A DNA stretch of 64,000 bases from Phorcus lineatus (Eukaryota; Mollusca; Gastropoda; Trochida; Trochidae). The stretch's first letter is position 1. The number at the start of each line of letters is the position of its first letter. The DNA is taken from assembly GCA_921293015.1 (NCBI GenBank), contig OV121087.1:40782630-40846629 (forward strand), given 5' to 3'. The position numbers and the translations under genes were made by a program. Below the pieces are notes generated by a model. That model saw nothing but the letters and a program-made list of their open reading frames with translations, ran no database searches and was not told the origin of the DNA. Positions 12,480 through 23,579 of the stretch are shown piece after piece.

Positions 12480-12990
12480 ATGCACCAGTCCATACCATTG
12501 AGGCAAGAATAGTTTGGTAATAGATTTAGCTGCATTACTTGAGTGTGCCTGGGATGTTTACTTTGCCCTTGCTCTTGTAAAGTATTTCATGCAGTAGATA
12601 GATCTTTAGGAAAACAGAACTCCTTTTTGATTTTATGAAAAATTTAAACTAGATGCACTGAACATTTGTGAGTGTGTAGGGGTGTTTACTTGCATGGTCC
12701 TTGCTCTTTATCAAGTATGCTACAATTTCATGTACTGAACTAATTACTCAAAATAGATCTTTAGGTAATCAGAACTCATTTGTGATTTTTAAAAAAAACA
12801 TTGAACTACATGTACTGAAAATTTTAGAGAAGGAACTACACCAGTAATGGTCCGTACAATAAAGGCAAGAACAGATTCTTAATAGATTTAGCTACACTGT
12901 GTGAGTGTGCCCGGGGTGTTTACTTGGTCCTTGCTCTTTATCATACTTGCTAACTATTTCATGCAGTGGACTTACTGCTCAAAATAGTTC
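12480..12990. repeat. degenerate ~170-bp tandem repeat, three copies
   Basis: Three diverged blocks repeat the order GAGTGTG(C/T)..GGGTGTTTACTT, CCTTGCTCTT, ATTTCATG(C/T)A and AAAATAG. The first and third also share ACCAGT..., AGGCAAGAA and ATAGATTTAGCT. Old local duplication without coding features. Confidence 0.65.
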
Positions 12991-14589
12991 CACTTAATAC
13001 AAGAGAAACAAGTGCAGCTAATTTCAGGAACCATGCAGAGGTGCAGAGTTTGTTCCAGTTCTACCGTGCCACTTCAGATAAAGTAATGTGCAGATGCCAG
13101 GTTTTCAAGAGAGCGTGAATCTAAGTTTCTATCTATGACATTAGTTTGATAACATCCTGAATTTAAACTTCCTGTTCTTCCATTTTTAACTTTTGTGGAT
13201 TTTAACCAACAACATTTTCTGTTCAAAAAGTATCCTTTAATAAGTTTTGATTGACGATTTGCAGGTCCAATGCATGTTAAAAATGGATTATTAAGTTGTG
13301 CAGTTAGTTTATGTATTATGAAAAGGACAAATTTATGGTTATGTGATAATCACATTAGAGACACATATATATACATAGAGAACAAAGTTAAGCACCCCCC
13401 TATTTTCAAAATTGCAAAATGCATCTGTGGAGAAAAATACGACAATATGACTAAATGGATCCCCTTGACATAGAAACTAAAGTTTTTCGTGACTTCGTAT
13501 CTATAAAATCATCATACATGATGACATTTTGAGAACTTAAGATAAAAAACGTAATGGTACTGATTTTTCACCCAAAATAACTATCGTCCGTTTGTCAAAA
13601 GTATGCGATGGATTCTGATCTTAGTTGTCATGAACAACAATTTTGTTAACAGGTACAATTTTACACTTTAAAAAATCATGTATCCTTCACAATAAGGACA
13701 TTATTGGGTTTTGAAATTTGATAAGAATTTTCCATAATTTTTAGAAAATGGCCATAACCAGACGATTTTGGAATAAAGTTGGTCTTCTTTAACTTTGATT
13801 CAGTAACCCTATACTTCATTTTGCTTTGTAGTCGTTGTTACGGTTAAAACTGCCCCATTTAGTCCCTTTTTATGAATGGGCATTTTCCAAAAAATGAGAT
13901 TTTGGAGGTCCATACTGCTGTAACTACCCCCGGTAGTGACTTTTGCTTAAGAGATCCATAATGAAGTTTGATCAATGGAATAGAAATAATGGAATAATAC
14001 ACATTAAAACAAAAAATATTGACTTTCTGAACATATTCACCTTTTGATCTCAAAATTACCAATTTGTATAACTGCAATTATTCAAAATATCCTAAACGAT
14101 ATCTTAATGAAATTACGTTCTTAAATTGCAAAATTATGATTCTATCATATCATACACTTACTTTTATTGCAATGTGGTTCTCTTTATTCTTAGACAAACC
14201 TTACTGGTGAAAAACTTGGGGGTGCTTAACTTTTTTCCTTATGTATAAAGAACTGATCATACATTGGACATGTACTGGCATTAGAAAATTTTAGTTTATC
14301 CAATAAGGTTCATTTTGTTCATTGAACAATTCATTATTCAAACTTATTAGGGTAATAAATTGTCCTTAAAAGGTTCATGTATGTTTTATAACAATGTATG
14401 TAGCAATCATAAGCTCATTCTCTTTATGAAAATTTTTTTCTGTCCATGAAGGGTCTATGTTCCATTCGCTAAGCATATTATTTTGTAATTAAAAGAGTTT
14501 CCTATGGGTCATCCTGAAAAAGAAGCACATTTTGCTAATTTGGAGAAACTCCCTTGGCAGTAGAAGTTGTAAATGAGGGTTATAGTTTG
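12991..14589. other. non-coding stretch
   Basis: AT-rich. One exon-like string (about 13027-13081) was considered and set aside. The short ORFs at 13270-13473 (+) and 13859-14077 (-) have no recognisable domains. Nothing else is supported. Confidence 0.45.
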
Positions 14590-14970
14590 TCACACTGTTG
14601 TCATACAAGGGTCATATATGGTCATATCGAGGTCACTTTCTCGCATCTCCCAAGATGCATCTTGATATTGGACGCAAACAAGATAAGGGGATAAGCTTTG
14701 TTCATTCTCGTGAATAATCAATAGCGCATTCTCCTCAATTCCGATTCTCTCATCAACGTCCATTGACCAGTGTATACCTCTCCACTCCACTGATCCCAAA
14801 ATAGATTGGCAAGATGCTGTTACCCTCACCACTTTTAATCCATCAGTTTTGAACTTTGTGGCGGCCTGAATTCTCTGGCGGATACAAATATTCCAGGAGA
14901 ACATGTAGTTGGAAAGAACATCACTTAGAAGAATTAGGTTTCTAAAATTTACGATTGTGGAGAATTGCAA
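14590..14970 (-). CDS. possible coding exon or gene fragment, unknown (faintly KDM3/JMJD1-like)
   Basis: A 126-codon minus-strand open frame whose composition is visibly less AT-rich than its flanks. Its residues look protein-like, with scattered W, C and charged residues and no low complexity. It is not confidently identified. Near the C-terminus the segment VCVQYQDASWEMRE resembles, as I remember it, the V-x-V-E-F-D-x-x-x-W-x-K-R pattern in the N-terminal domain of KDM3/JMJD1 demethylases. The rest does not align convincingly, so this is only a hint. The upstream flank has no strong acceptor (an A-rich AACAG at the 5' side). A donor-like GTATGA follows a GACCCTT about 12 bases before the stop codon, so the ORF may be one exon or a pseudogene fragment. 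It lies about 360 bp from a LINE on the opposite strand, so a transposon-derived origin is also possible. Confidence 0.35.
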   Translation of the reverse strand: MQFSTIVNFRNLILLSDVLSNYMFSWNICIRQRIQAATKFKTDGLKVVRVTASCQSILGSVEWRGIHWSMDVDERIGIEENALLIIHENEQSLSPYLVCVQYQDASWEMRESDLDMTIYDPCMTTV

Positions 14971-15331
14971 TTCCTGTTTTGTTGCTAATTTAATTTGTGC
15001 TTTGCTTTGGGGATTAAAAAGTCAAATGAAATGTTGACGTCAGAGATATAATTAAACATATTTGTTCTGCTTGAAAGTATTTTTTATTGATTTAATATGA
15101 TAAAGATTTCTTCTTGTTGTTAAGAAGTGAAATACTAATGTTCAAGAGAGAAATCTTTATGCAAATCTTTATGTTAACCAAATCAAAACAAAATATGATG
15201 AAGTGATAGTTCAAAACTTTCTGAAGGATATGGATAACACAACATGCTCCTTCAGGATATCTTGTGTTTCAATCTCATAATTAACCATAGTTGTAATTGT
15301 AGGATATGTTAGAGATATTATAATGATATGA

Positions 15332-16684
15332 AATTACGGAATTGAAGGCAGCTTTTTAAAATGGTTTGAAAGTTATCTAAACGATAGAACCCAGAGGGTT
15401 GTTATCAATGGACACGCGTCAAACCCTCAACCTGTCTTGGCAGGCGTCCCTCAAGGTTCCGTTTTGGGACCTCTGTTGTTTATAATATACATTAATGATA
15501 TTGTAGATGATATTGATAGTAACATCAGACTTTTCGCAGATGATACTTCTCTTTACGTTATAATTGACGACCCCGACAAAGCTGCCAACTGTTTGAATAA
15601 TGACCTATTGCTAATTTCAAAGTGGGCGAAAAAATGGAAAGTGTCATTTAATCCTAAAAAAACGAAATCAATTCAGTTTAGTAGAAAGATAAACCGAAAC
15701 ACTAAACCGAATCTCACAATGGACGGAGAAAGAATTCAGGAAGTAGAACACTATAAGCATTTAGGTCTGACTCTTCAAAATAATTGTCACTGGGATATTC
15801 ACATAAACTCGATTATCAATAAAGTTAGCCCTTTGATAAACTGCTTAAGGAGCCTAAAATATCGTTTATCACGAAAAAGTTTGGATATTATTTATAAATC
15901 TTTCATCTTGCCAACTTTTGACTATTGCGGCCACATTTGGGATAATTGCACCAAACAACAGTGCATTTTACTCGAAAACTTGAATCTAGACGCATTGAGA
16001 TCAATTTGTGGAGCAGTCCGCGGGACAAGCCATAACAGTATTTATGAAGAAACTAATCAAACACCCCTATCGGAACGTAGAAATATATCTAAATTGACAA
16101 CGTTCTACAAAATGAAGAATAATATTGCGCCTCAATATCTATGTAATCTTCTACCTCCAATACCTAACAATAACTACAACCTCAGAGAAAATTCATCCGT
16201 CCGAACTGTAAAATGTAGGACAGCGTTATATGCAAGATCGTTTTTACCTGAAACAATAAAACTGTGGAATTCCTTAACTCCTGACGTTCAAAGTATTGAT
16301 ACATTATCCGGTTTCAGAAATTCAGTTCAAGGACCCGGTAATAAAACTACTACTTTCGATCTTAACTATGGTCCACGAATTTGCCAGATCATCCACTCTC
16401 GCCTCAGGCTCCACTGTAGTGACTTGAACGCTGATAAGTTCAACAGACATATCATCGAAAGCCCGGCCTGCTCCTGTGGTCACCCAGTCGAAAACGCTGT
16501 CCACTATTTCTTCACTTGCCATAAGTACATAGAATTAAGACAGAAATCATTCTTTTATCTGAAAGGATTTGGTATCAAAACGGTTCTGCAGGGATGCACA
16601 TCGCTCTCATTAAGTGATTCCAATAGATTATTGAACTCTATTCATCATTACATAATGAAATCAGATCGATTTGATATTTCATAA
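15332..16684 (+). pseudogene. 5'-truncated LINE: C-terminal part of a reverse-transcriptase ORF
   Basis: Non-LTR retrotransposon ORF2 fragment that would reverse-transcribe element RNA at a nicked target. The frame opens after a stop at 15329 and runs 450 codons to TAA. It starts in the middle of the RT domain (YGIEGS..WFESYLNDRTQRVV), continues with VPQGSVLGPLLF, the catalytic FADD box (residues 33-36 counted from the TTG at 15437) and HYKHLGLTL, and ends in a Cys/His motif CSCG-x6-H-x4-C typical of many LINE C-termini. There is no start codon in the RT region, and endonuclease, ORF1 and the N-terminal RT motifs are absent. This fits the usual 5' truncation during target-primed reverse transcription. 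The remaining frame has no stops or frameshifts, so the insertion looks fairly young. Clade (jockey, CR1 or similar) not assigned. Confidence 0.9.
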
Positions 16685-17034
16685 TGACTGCCAAACAAGC
16701 GAAATGTTATTCATGCATAACTACTATCTATGAAGCTATGATTGCAATCAGATATGTGTCACTACCATAAAGTTGTATATATATATATTTTCTCATATGT
16801 AATTGCTTCGGAGCGGCCTTAAAATAATCACCTAGGAGCTTGTTGGCCAATCCATTCATGATTTGTACATTTTCATGAATAAATATGTTTAAATCATATG
16901 AAATATAATAAAAGTCAATTATAATAGTTATAGACATTTTGGATAAAACAAAATCATCTACATAGTAGAAGCAATATTTGAATGTGAATATTCAATTGAT
17001 TCTAAATAGGACAGTCTGTTATTATGTTTATGTT
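16685..17034. other. LINE 3' flank / probable 3' UTR
   Basis: Sequence following the RT stop. It contains an (AT)n tract near 16778 and no clear poly-A tail, so the 3' end of the element cannot be fixed. No genes. Confidence 0.4.
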
Positions 17035-17235
17035 ATAAGAAATAATTTTGAGTGAAACAAAAAAAATTTTTTCAGACAAATAGTTTTCAAACCAATCAAT
17101 TAATTTTGAAGAAAATAATTTACATTGAAATAGATAATTTTCTGTGAAAGGAATAAATGTCAGTGGAACATAATTGTTAGTGATTTACTAGCTATTGAAA
17201 AAATAAGTGTCAGTGAAACAAATAATTTTGGAGTA
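17035..17235. repeat. degenerate short tandem repeat
   Basis: Recurring GTCAGTGRAACA, AAATAATTTT and TTGAA(A)-type strings at roughly 35-60 bp intervals suggest a decayed minisatellite. Copy borders are not sharp. Confidence 0.4.
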
Positions 17236-18450
17236 CCTAGATACAGTAAAACAAATTCCAGGAAGTAACCAAGGCACCTGGATATTTGTGGTCATTTGAT
17301 GGTCAGTTTGAGCTTTGATTAGTGGTCAGTGCTGACCAGAGATAAATGACCGGATTGATTAAATCAGGACAGTATGCCCTTGACAATCTGTCAATTAGAG
17401 GACCAGGCATTGACGAGATGCTTATCATAATGTCAGATATCGACTGACGAGTGACCGCTGGTCAGTTTTGTGTTATTGGACGTCAGTGAAATATTTATAA
17501 CAGAACGGTCCCAATCTAATTTTGTAAAATCTCCAATATAAGTAAGGAACTAATTCTCGAATAACTTGAAAGATTTCAGAATATTTTGTTTATCTGGATT
17601 TTTTGAAAAGTCATAAAAAAAAATTTCTTGTTTGTAAAAACTGGTACAGGTTAATTGGAATCATCTTTGTGAAATTGAAATATTTGGTTTTGATGATGTT
17701 AATCATTATTGCATTGCATCTTGATTCTAATTAAAGATTAGGTCATAGGAAAACTTTAGCTTGTTTTGATTTTAAATTTTAAAAAGTCAATTTTGCTTTT
17801 CAGAATTAAAACATATAAATTCTCTGGATATAAATCCATAACATAATCATATTATGTCTTTATTTGCTCACAAGTATTCATCAAATGCTATTGCAAATCA
17901 GGTCATAGAAAAATATTTCTCATTTCAAACCAAACTAGTAATCATTGGTAACAACTCCATTCAAAGAAATTTTGAAAACAGAAATTTGGGAGTGTCTGGT
18001 AAAATTCTAACGACAAACCAAATTGACTCTGAACACTGACACAAATCACCCAGTTGCAGCAATTAGTAATAACGGCACAGATTTAAGTGGTACTTATTTC
18101 AATCTCTGGTCTATGTTGGCGGCACGTGGGGTGTAGAATGATATTTATGGAGAAAGACGTATCTTAGTGACTCATAGTATTTGAAGTATCTTTGGCTTAG
18201 GGACTCTTGTTTAGAGAATATTTATCTCAATGTTTTAAATGCTTGGTTAATTGAACTGTTCGATGCCATTCTTAGGAGAAAATAAAACTGTATTATTTGT
18301 TGTAAGTTTTGGTTTAATACTAGCTGCTGAAAAATATGGGTTCTTACCATTCTCAGTGTCCAAATAACAGGAAAACAAAGGGATTGGCGTCTGACTTAAA
18401 GGTTCTTGGACCCATAGGAAAAAGGTTAATATCTGCAAACCAAATGGTTT
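17236..18450. other. non-coding stretch
   Basis: No gene is recognised. Several GGTCA/TGACC strings cluster at 17300-17470, including TGGTCAG-TG-CTGACCA. Otherwise AT-rich unique sequence. Confidence 0.45.
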
Positions 18451-18776
18451 CCTCAATATTGATGGTGGTGCCGGATAGTGCAGTGGTTAGCTCTTTCGGC
18501 TTTGGATCAAGAGGTCTGTGAATCGAATCCCGCCAGGTGCTTGGCAACTTTGTCTGCAATAGAGAACTGGTCACAGTTAGGTTAGGGTGCGATGCTTCCC
18601 TGAATTTTAGCCTTGTACCACCCATGGTTCGATAGCCGATGCTCGCAGGTTTCAGCTAAATGGAAAGGCACAATTGTGTTGCAGGCTTTCTCCCTGCAGT
18701 GATACTAGCAGCCGTGATATTAGTGAAATACCCTTGAAAGCGGCTTTAAACCCCAAATCACCTCACCTCAATATTG
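18451..18776 (+). mobile_element. tRNA-derived SINE, family B copy 1, with target-site duplication
   Basis: The head shows a Pol III A-box-like GGATAGTGCAGTGGTTAGC (about 18473) and a B-box-like AATCGAATCC (about 18522), as in a tRNA. The body is shared with four other copies: TTGGCAACTTTGTCTG, AGAACTG, GGTTTCAGC, GCAGGCTTTCTCCCTGCA and CTAGCAGCC. The tail is CTTGAAAGCGGCTTTAAACC followed by CACCTCACCTCA. CCTCAATATTG is repeated on both sides (18451-18461 and 18766-18776), a target-site duplication that shows retroposition. No protein is coded; the overlapping short ORFs are incidental. Confidence 0.9.
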
Positions 18777-19539
18777 GTGAATTGTTAGAATAAGGAGCTT
18801 TTCTTTATATTAAAATGAATTAGAAAGATTTATATTTATCAGAACATTTGAAATCATGCTATATCTAAATTGTCTATTGAAATATCGATAACCTGTTTTA
18901 TGTGAACATACTCCATAGCTGACAGGGATTATGACTTTCAAATTTAACAAGTTAAAACATCAAGTTTAGTGCTATGACAACAAAACAAACCAAATAATAA
19001 TTTGACCTCTAGAAATTGACCAATCCACAACATAATCCTATTTTGATTTGTGATATTTATGACTTTGGGATTTATTGTTAAGTATTACCTTAGGGTATCA
19101 TTCAATAAGAGACAAACTTCAAAGGTATCGCAGTTTCTAATATCTGAACTGAACTTATGAGTGCATTAACAACAGCTGAGAATAATATTGTCTTGGATAT
19201 TGAATAACTAAAATAGACTTTATTAAAGCTGTTTACAATTTTTAAAACTTCAATTTAGAATGAATAGAAAAATAGCTTTCATGATCTGAAACTACGATTT
19301 CTAACTTTTAAGAAAATTAAGTTCTCTTATTAACTTGTTAAGCCTGTCGTCTTATTTTAAGCCTGGCTGATAGACTAATTCTCTAATCTTACAGTATGTT
19401 AAGGGTTAAAGAAACCTCAAGTCAGTCTATATATCCACTTACCTAATCATTCATTCATAAACTTGATCCCAAAAGGTCAATATGCATGCTAGATTAGACA
19501 CAAATTCAAGATTATGATAACGGCTAACCACTAAAGCAT
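18777..19539. other. non-coding stretch
   Basis: AT-rich unique sequence with no ORF above 60 codons and no repeats recognised. Confidence 0.5.
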
Positions 19540-20640
19540 GAAGTGTTTGTTGTCACCAAGTACAGCTTTATGGTCTCCCTGCACTTATGCACTGTTTCAC
19601 CATACCCAAGAACTCATCTTTCTTTTTGGCTAATTCCCAAGTTGTGTCGGTAACAATGTTAACTTAATTGTTAACCATTCCATAAAACTTAATATCCTCT
19701 AACACAGCATTAAATAGATGCAGTCTTTCAATCCAAATTCAATTCTGTTTATCTATCAATGCGATCAACACAAACTAACATCTTTCAACTGATTTCGAAA
19801 TTGTGTTGGTAACATATTTGACCTTGTGCAATGTTACCAATTCATTGCTGGATAGAATGACAGCTTGAAGGGTGATTCCCTGGCCCACACTGAGACATGG
19901 TCTGAGAAACCTCAGGCAAGAGACTTTATTCGAAATGTGTCTCTGTTCACCCAGCAGTACAATTGGGTACCTGGTTTAGAAGTGATGGCAATGTGATAGA
20001 TAACCATAAAGGGCTTAATCAGCTGCTTTAAGGAATTGAGAATAAAAAGAAAGTGATGCTTGTCCTTACACCAGGGTAATAGTGTGTGTGTTGGTTATGG
20101 CATACTCTTGTAATGTGGAGCTCAGTATAGTATAAGTGTCCTCATTATTAACTCAAGTTATAAAAGACCACAAATAAGCTGTAAACGCTAATGTCCAAGA
20201 TGCAACTCGAAGTCTATTTGTTCAATGCCATTACCGTGAAAAGAATATTTTGCATCTTTTCCAGTTGTGTTGTTTACACTGTTATGCTTATGGTTACCGA
20301 TTCTAGAAATCTAAAAATCTCAAACACCACAACACACTTATCTAAGTCAAAGTAATATTCAAGTTGTGTCATTAATACTGTCAACCTTTCGGTTACCAAA
20401 GCAATTAAAAATCTATGTCAATGCAATCGCAAATAAATGTCCTACAACTACAACCAAAGTTGTCGATAATATTGTAAATATTAGGTAATCACAGCGATTC
20501 AAAATATACGTAAATGCCATCACCAAGAACTTATTTTCTTACAACCAATTTCTAAGTTGTGTCGGTAACACTATTAACTTTCTGGTTACCAATTCGATTA
20601 GACTAAAAGTCAACTAACACAGCAGGTAACACAATTGAGA
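19540..20640. repeat. old ~95-bp satellite-like array, interrupted by a SINE
   Basis: Diverged copies of a unit with AAGTTGTGTCGGTAACA, a TTAACTTTYTGGTTACCAAT-like segment, AATCTATGTCAAYGCAATC and CACCAAGAACTTATTTTCTT recur near 19630, 19797, 20264, 20353, 20460 and 20542. The interval between the second and third copies holds a SINE family C fragment (about 19868-20090), so the array predates that insertion. Confidence 0.6.
19868..20090 (+). mobile_element. SINE family C, copy 2 (degraded)
   Basis: Shares with 34770-35125 the strings TTGAAGGGT..TCCCTG-CCCACACTGAGACA, GGCAAGAGACTT, AAATGTG(T/C)CTCTGTTCACCCAGCAG, GGGTACCTGGT and ACACCAGGGTAATA. The tRNA-like head and the 3' tail are not recognisable, so this is an old fragment. 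Confidence 0.75.
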
Positions 20641-21089
20641 GCTAACTATGACATGGGCAGAAGCCTGATGGTGAGTGTTGTAATCTAATTTATTAGTGGT
20701 CAGCTCCTTATTGACCATTATTGACCACTTTTGGGATTCATCAATGGTCAAGCCTTCTGGTCAGCCGGTCAACAGTTGGACACATACTGAAGTCTGTTCA
20801 GTGGTGGACCTTGGAATTATCAAACTTGTTGTCAGATGGTTCAAAAGACCAAAGATAAACTTGAAAATATTATTTTAATCATTTAGGAATATGATTTCCA
20901 TGTTTAAAACGTCTCCAGGATCAAACAAAACTTGACATTAACATTTGAATCTAAAGGATAATAATTTTCAGTATGAAAAATGAAAACAGTCTCAGCACTA
21001 ATGTTCAATATACAGATTTTTAAAGACTAAAATTTAATTATGAAATATAATAAAAAAAAATTATTGCAAAGGGTATTGAAATTTCATAT
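20641..21089. other. non-coding stretch
   Basis: Several TTGACCA/TGGTCA strings occur at 20695-20770. No gene is seen. Confidence 0.45.
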
Positions 21090-21178
21090 GGCAATCTCTT
21101 AATAAAGTCTAGACTTGCTGAATGAGGATCTAGACTGTTTTTTAAGCCTCATTCAGTCGTGGAGAAAGACTAGCTTCG
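21090..21178 (+). repeat. dispersed repeat family A, copy 2 (partial)
   Basis: Keeps the core with two direct CTAGACT motifs, GCTGAATGAGGATCTAGACTG, and a diverged end (CATTCAGTCGTGGAGAAAGACTAG). The 5' half found in other copies is missing. Confidence 0.65.
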
Positions 21179-22064
21179 TAGCTTCTTCTGGAAATAAAGA
21201 ACTGTATATTTAAGTTCCTTAGATAGTATGAAATGGATTGAAATACATTGCAAGCTATTAGAAGATTAATATCAAAGCCAATTCTACTTTGTTTGACCTG
21301 TAAGATCCCCAGAGCATTGAAAGGATTATGTGAGAGAAATAACAGGTTTCCAAGTTTGCATAGGATGTTTGGATGTACTGTTCTGATACATGACTAGTAT
21401 TATGTATCTTGGGAATAAAAATAGGGAAGAATATAAGAGAAAATATAACACAAATGTTATACACTGTGACTCAGCTGTTTGTATTGAAGAGGAATAATGT
21501 TCTTAAAAATTTGAATTTTCTGCCCAGAAAGTTAAAAAAAATTGGGCAGTAGGAAGAAATCAATTAAGACAACAGAAAAGTGAACTTTGGTAAGTCTTTG
21601 CAAGTTTAAGTTTTTCTTGTCAGAAAAAGACTGGTTGTAAAACACAACCCTAGCAAACCCCTAACTAAGATTGATTTTGGCAAGGACTTGGTTTCTTAAG
21701 TACTTCACTTCTAAATGCTGGACAAAGAAGGTAGAGTGACATTGTAGGTTATGGACGTAAACAAAGCTATTAACAAGCTAATTAGGAAATCAAGCTCTTT
21801 TTAATGTTTTGTCAAGCTGACCTGTTTCAGACAGTGAAGGAAAGTAAATTAAGTATTGATTTGTGGAGTTTTCTTGTAATCTACTGTCAAGAATATTTTA
21901 TTTACTCTTGAATTGACTGGTAATTGTTTGCATGAAATTTTTTTTGCTTACATGAAAGGAATGAGGCTTTCTCTGGGTTGAAAACTTCTATCGGAGATTA
22001 GAGATAAGACACTAGTAAAGAAAAATATCTTTAAATTTGTCTTTTCTAATGATTATTCCAATGC
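21179..22064. other. non-coding stretch
   Basis: AT-rich. A 68-codon minus frame (21258-21464) has no recognisable features. Nothing else is seen. Confidence 0.45.
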
Positions 22065-22175
22065 TAAGGACGACAATGATATATGGATATACAACTTCTT
22101 TATTACACAGTGGCGACGTTTCGGTATAGTTCCTTATACCGTTTTCAAGCATATGATATATCATTGTCGTCCTTA
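22065..22175. mobile_element. 111-bp MITE with perfect 20-bp terminal inverted repeats
   Basis: TAAGGACGACAATGATATAT (22065-22084) is repeated as its exact reverse complement at 22156-22175. Inside, CGGTATA (22122-22128) and TATACCG (22135-22141) form a second stem. Size, termini and lack of ORF fit a MITE. Superfamily unknown. Confidence 0.85.
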
Positions 22176-23461
22176 TACTACCAACTTCTAGAATGCCACT
22201 GAAACAATTTATTCCAATACTGTTCAGCTAAGTACTAGTGTATGAAAAAAAAAAGAAGAAAGTACTTGTTGTAATATGTTTCCTTGTTTGATACATGTTT
22301 ATCACTTAACTAAAAGATTTGAAAAAGAAACTGTATTAATATAGAAGGAATCTGCAATACTTTATCAAGACAGTTATCTCCTGAGGTCGTGCAAACCCAA
22401 ATTTTTAACACAACTCTGAACAACTGAAGCAAATGTTTTTGTCTAGATACATTTTAAGTTCAGTCTAGTTCAAAAGAAAAAAATTGATGTGATAGTGGCC
22501 CTTAACTTGACTGAAATTATTTAAATTCTGCTTAATTGAACAATTTTCTTTCATAATCAGAGCAAGATTCTTTGTGTAACAATACCTTGATTGACACGTG
22601 AAGAATGCAGATATGTAGACGCAATCTGAAGGAAATGCCTGAATAAACGCTTGGTCGTGATAACCCTTTACCGGGCAAAAATGCTTAAACATTGGTGTAG
22701 TGCAATTCTTTCTTTCTTTTATTGAAAAGAACTGGTGGTAGAATACAACCCTATACTAGTGAACCCCTAACTGTGAGTGGTTTATTCATAAATCCCAACA
22801 ATCTGGTAAGGGCGACAAGGTGATTGTTTTAACACATTGTGGCAGATAACTTAGCCGATAACTCATAAACTTCCGGTCTTGATAGACTTACAGAGGTTTC
22901 ATTGGGAGTTTCAGATTCTTATCAACATATAGTTGTTTTTTGGCTCAGTGCATGCTGACTATATCTTTCTAGGTCAATATTTATTTAGGGCTAAGGTATT
23001 TATAATATTTATAGCTTTCGTAAATGTATAGTCTAATGTTTACAGTTTGATATAAATTCAGATGAAGGAATATTTCTCAAGATTTGATATTTTGAATTCA
23101 CTTTTAAGATTACCTGTATATATTTTCTAACAACAGAAATATGACCTTAGTCTTACAGGACAAAATTACTTATAAATATTAAAAAATACATAGCAATATA
23201 TATAGCAATATACATTGAACTTTTCTATAAATCTTGAAAGAATTTTTATCATTTTATCTAAGTTTTGTAAACGATTACACATACAGTAATTATTCTTAAC
23301 TCACTGACATACACAATTTTCAAATAATAAGCAAAAAGATAACTTTTTTAAACAATTTTGATTTCTAATTGACAATCAGTCTGTCAATTAAAATATAAAT
23401 TCTTAACATCATTAATTTGCCATGTAAACACATATATTGTAAAATTGTCCGTGTGTATAGA
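22176..23461. other. non-coding stretch
   Basis: AT-rich. A 75-codon minus frame (22465-22692) has no recognisable features. No gene is supported. Confidence 0.45.
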
Positions 23462-23579
23462 GCTCTGGAAAATTTGGCCTCTTGTGCTAATTATGGTTTA
23501 AGACTAGCAAGGCGGGTGCTGGAAATTCAGCAATAGGGGCAAAACTGGTCAAAATAATATTCAGTAGCATAAGATTTAA
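23462..23579 (+). mobile_element. remnant of a piggyBac-like right end
   Basis: This segment matches the last ~110 bp of the piggyBac-like element at 49697-56114: GGCTAATT-like, AGCRAGGCGRGTGCTGG, AAATTCAGC, GGGGCAAAACTGGTC and AAAATAATATTCAG. It ends at TTAA (23576-23579), the same place relative to the sequence as in the full element. The last bases before TTAA have drifted (CATAAGA instead of AACGGAAGGG). It is either a truncated copy or the right half of a decayed non-autonomous derivative. Confidence 0.8.

Noticed and set aside
13027-13081. Exon-like string after TAATTTCAG encoding NHAEVQSLFQFYRATSDK
   Set aside because: Weak donor (AAA|GTAATG), unknown peptide, and it borders an old tandem duplication; not enough to call.
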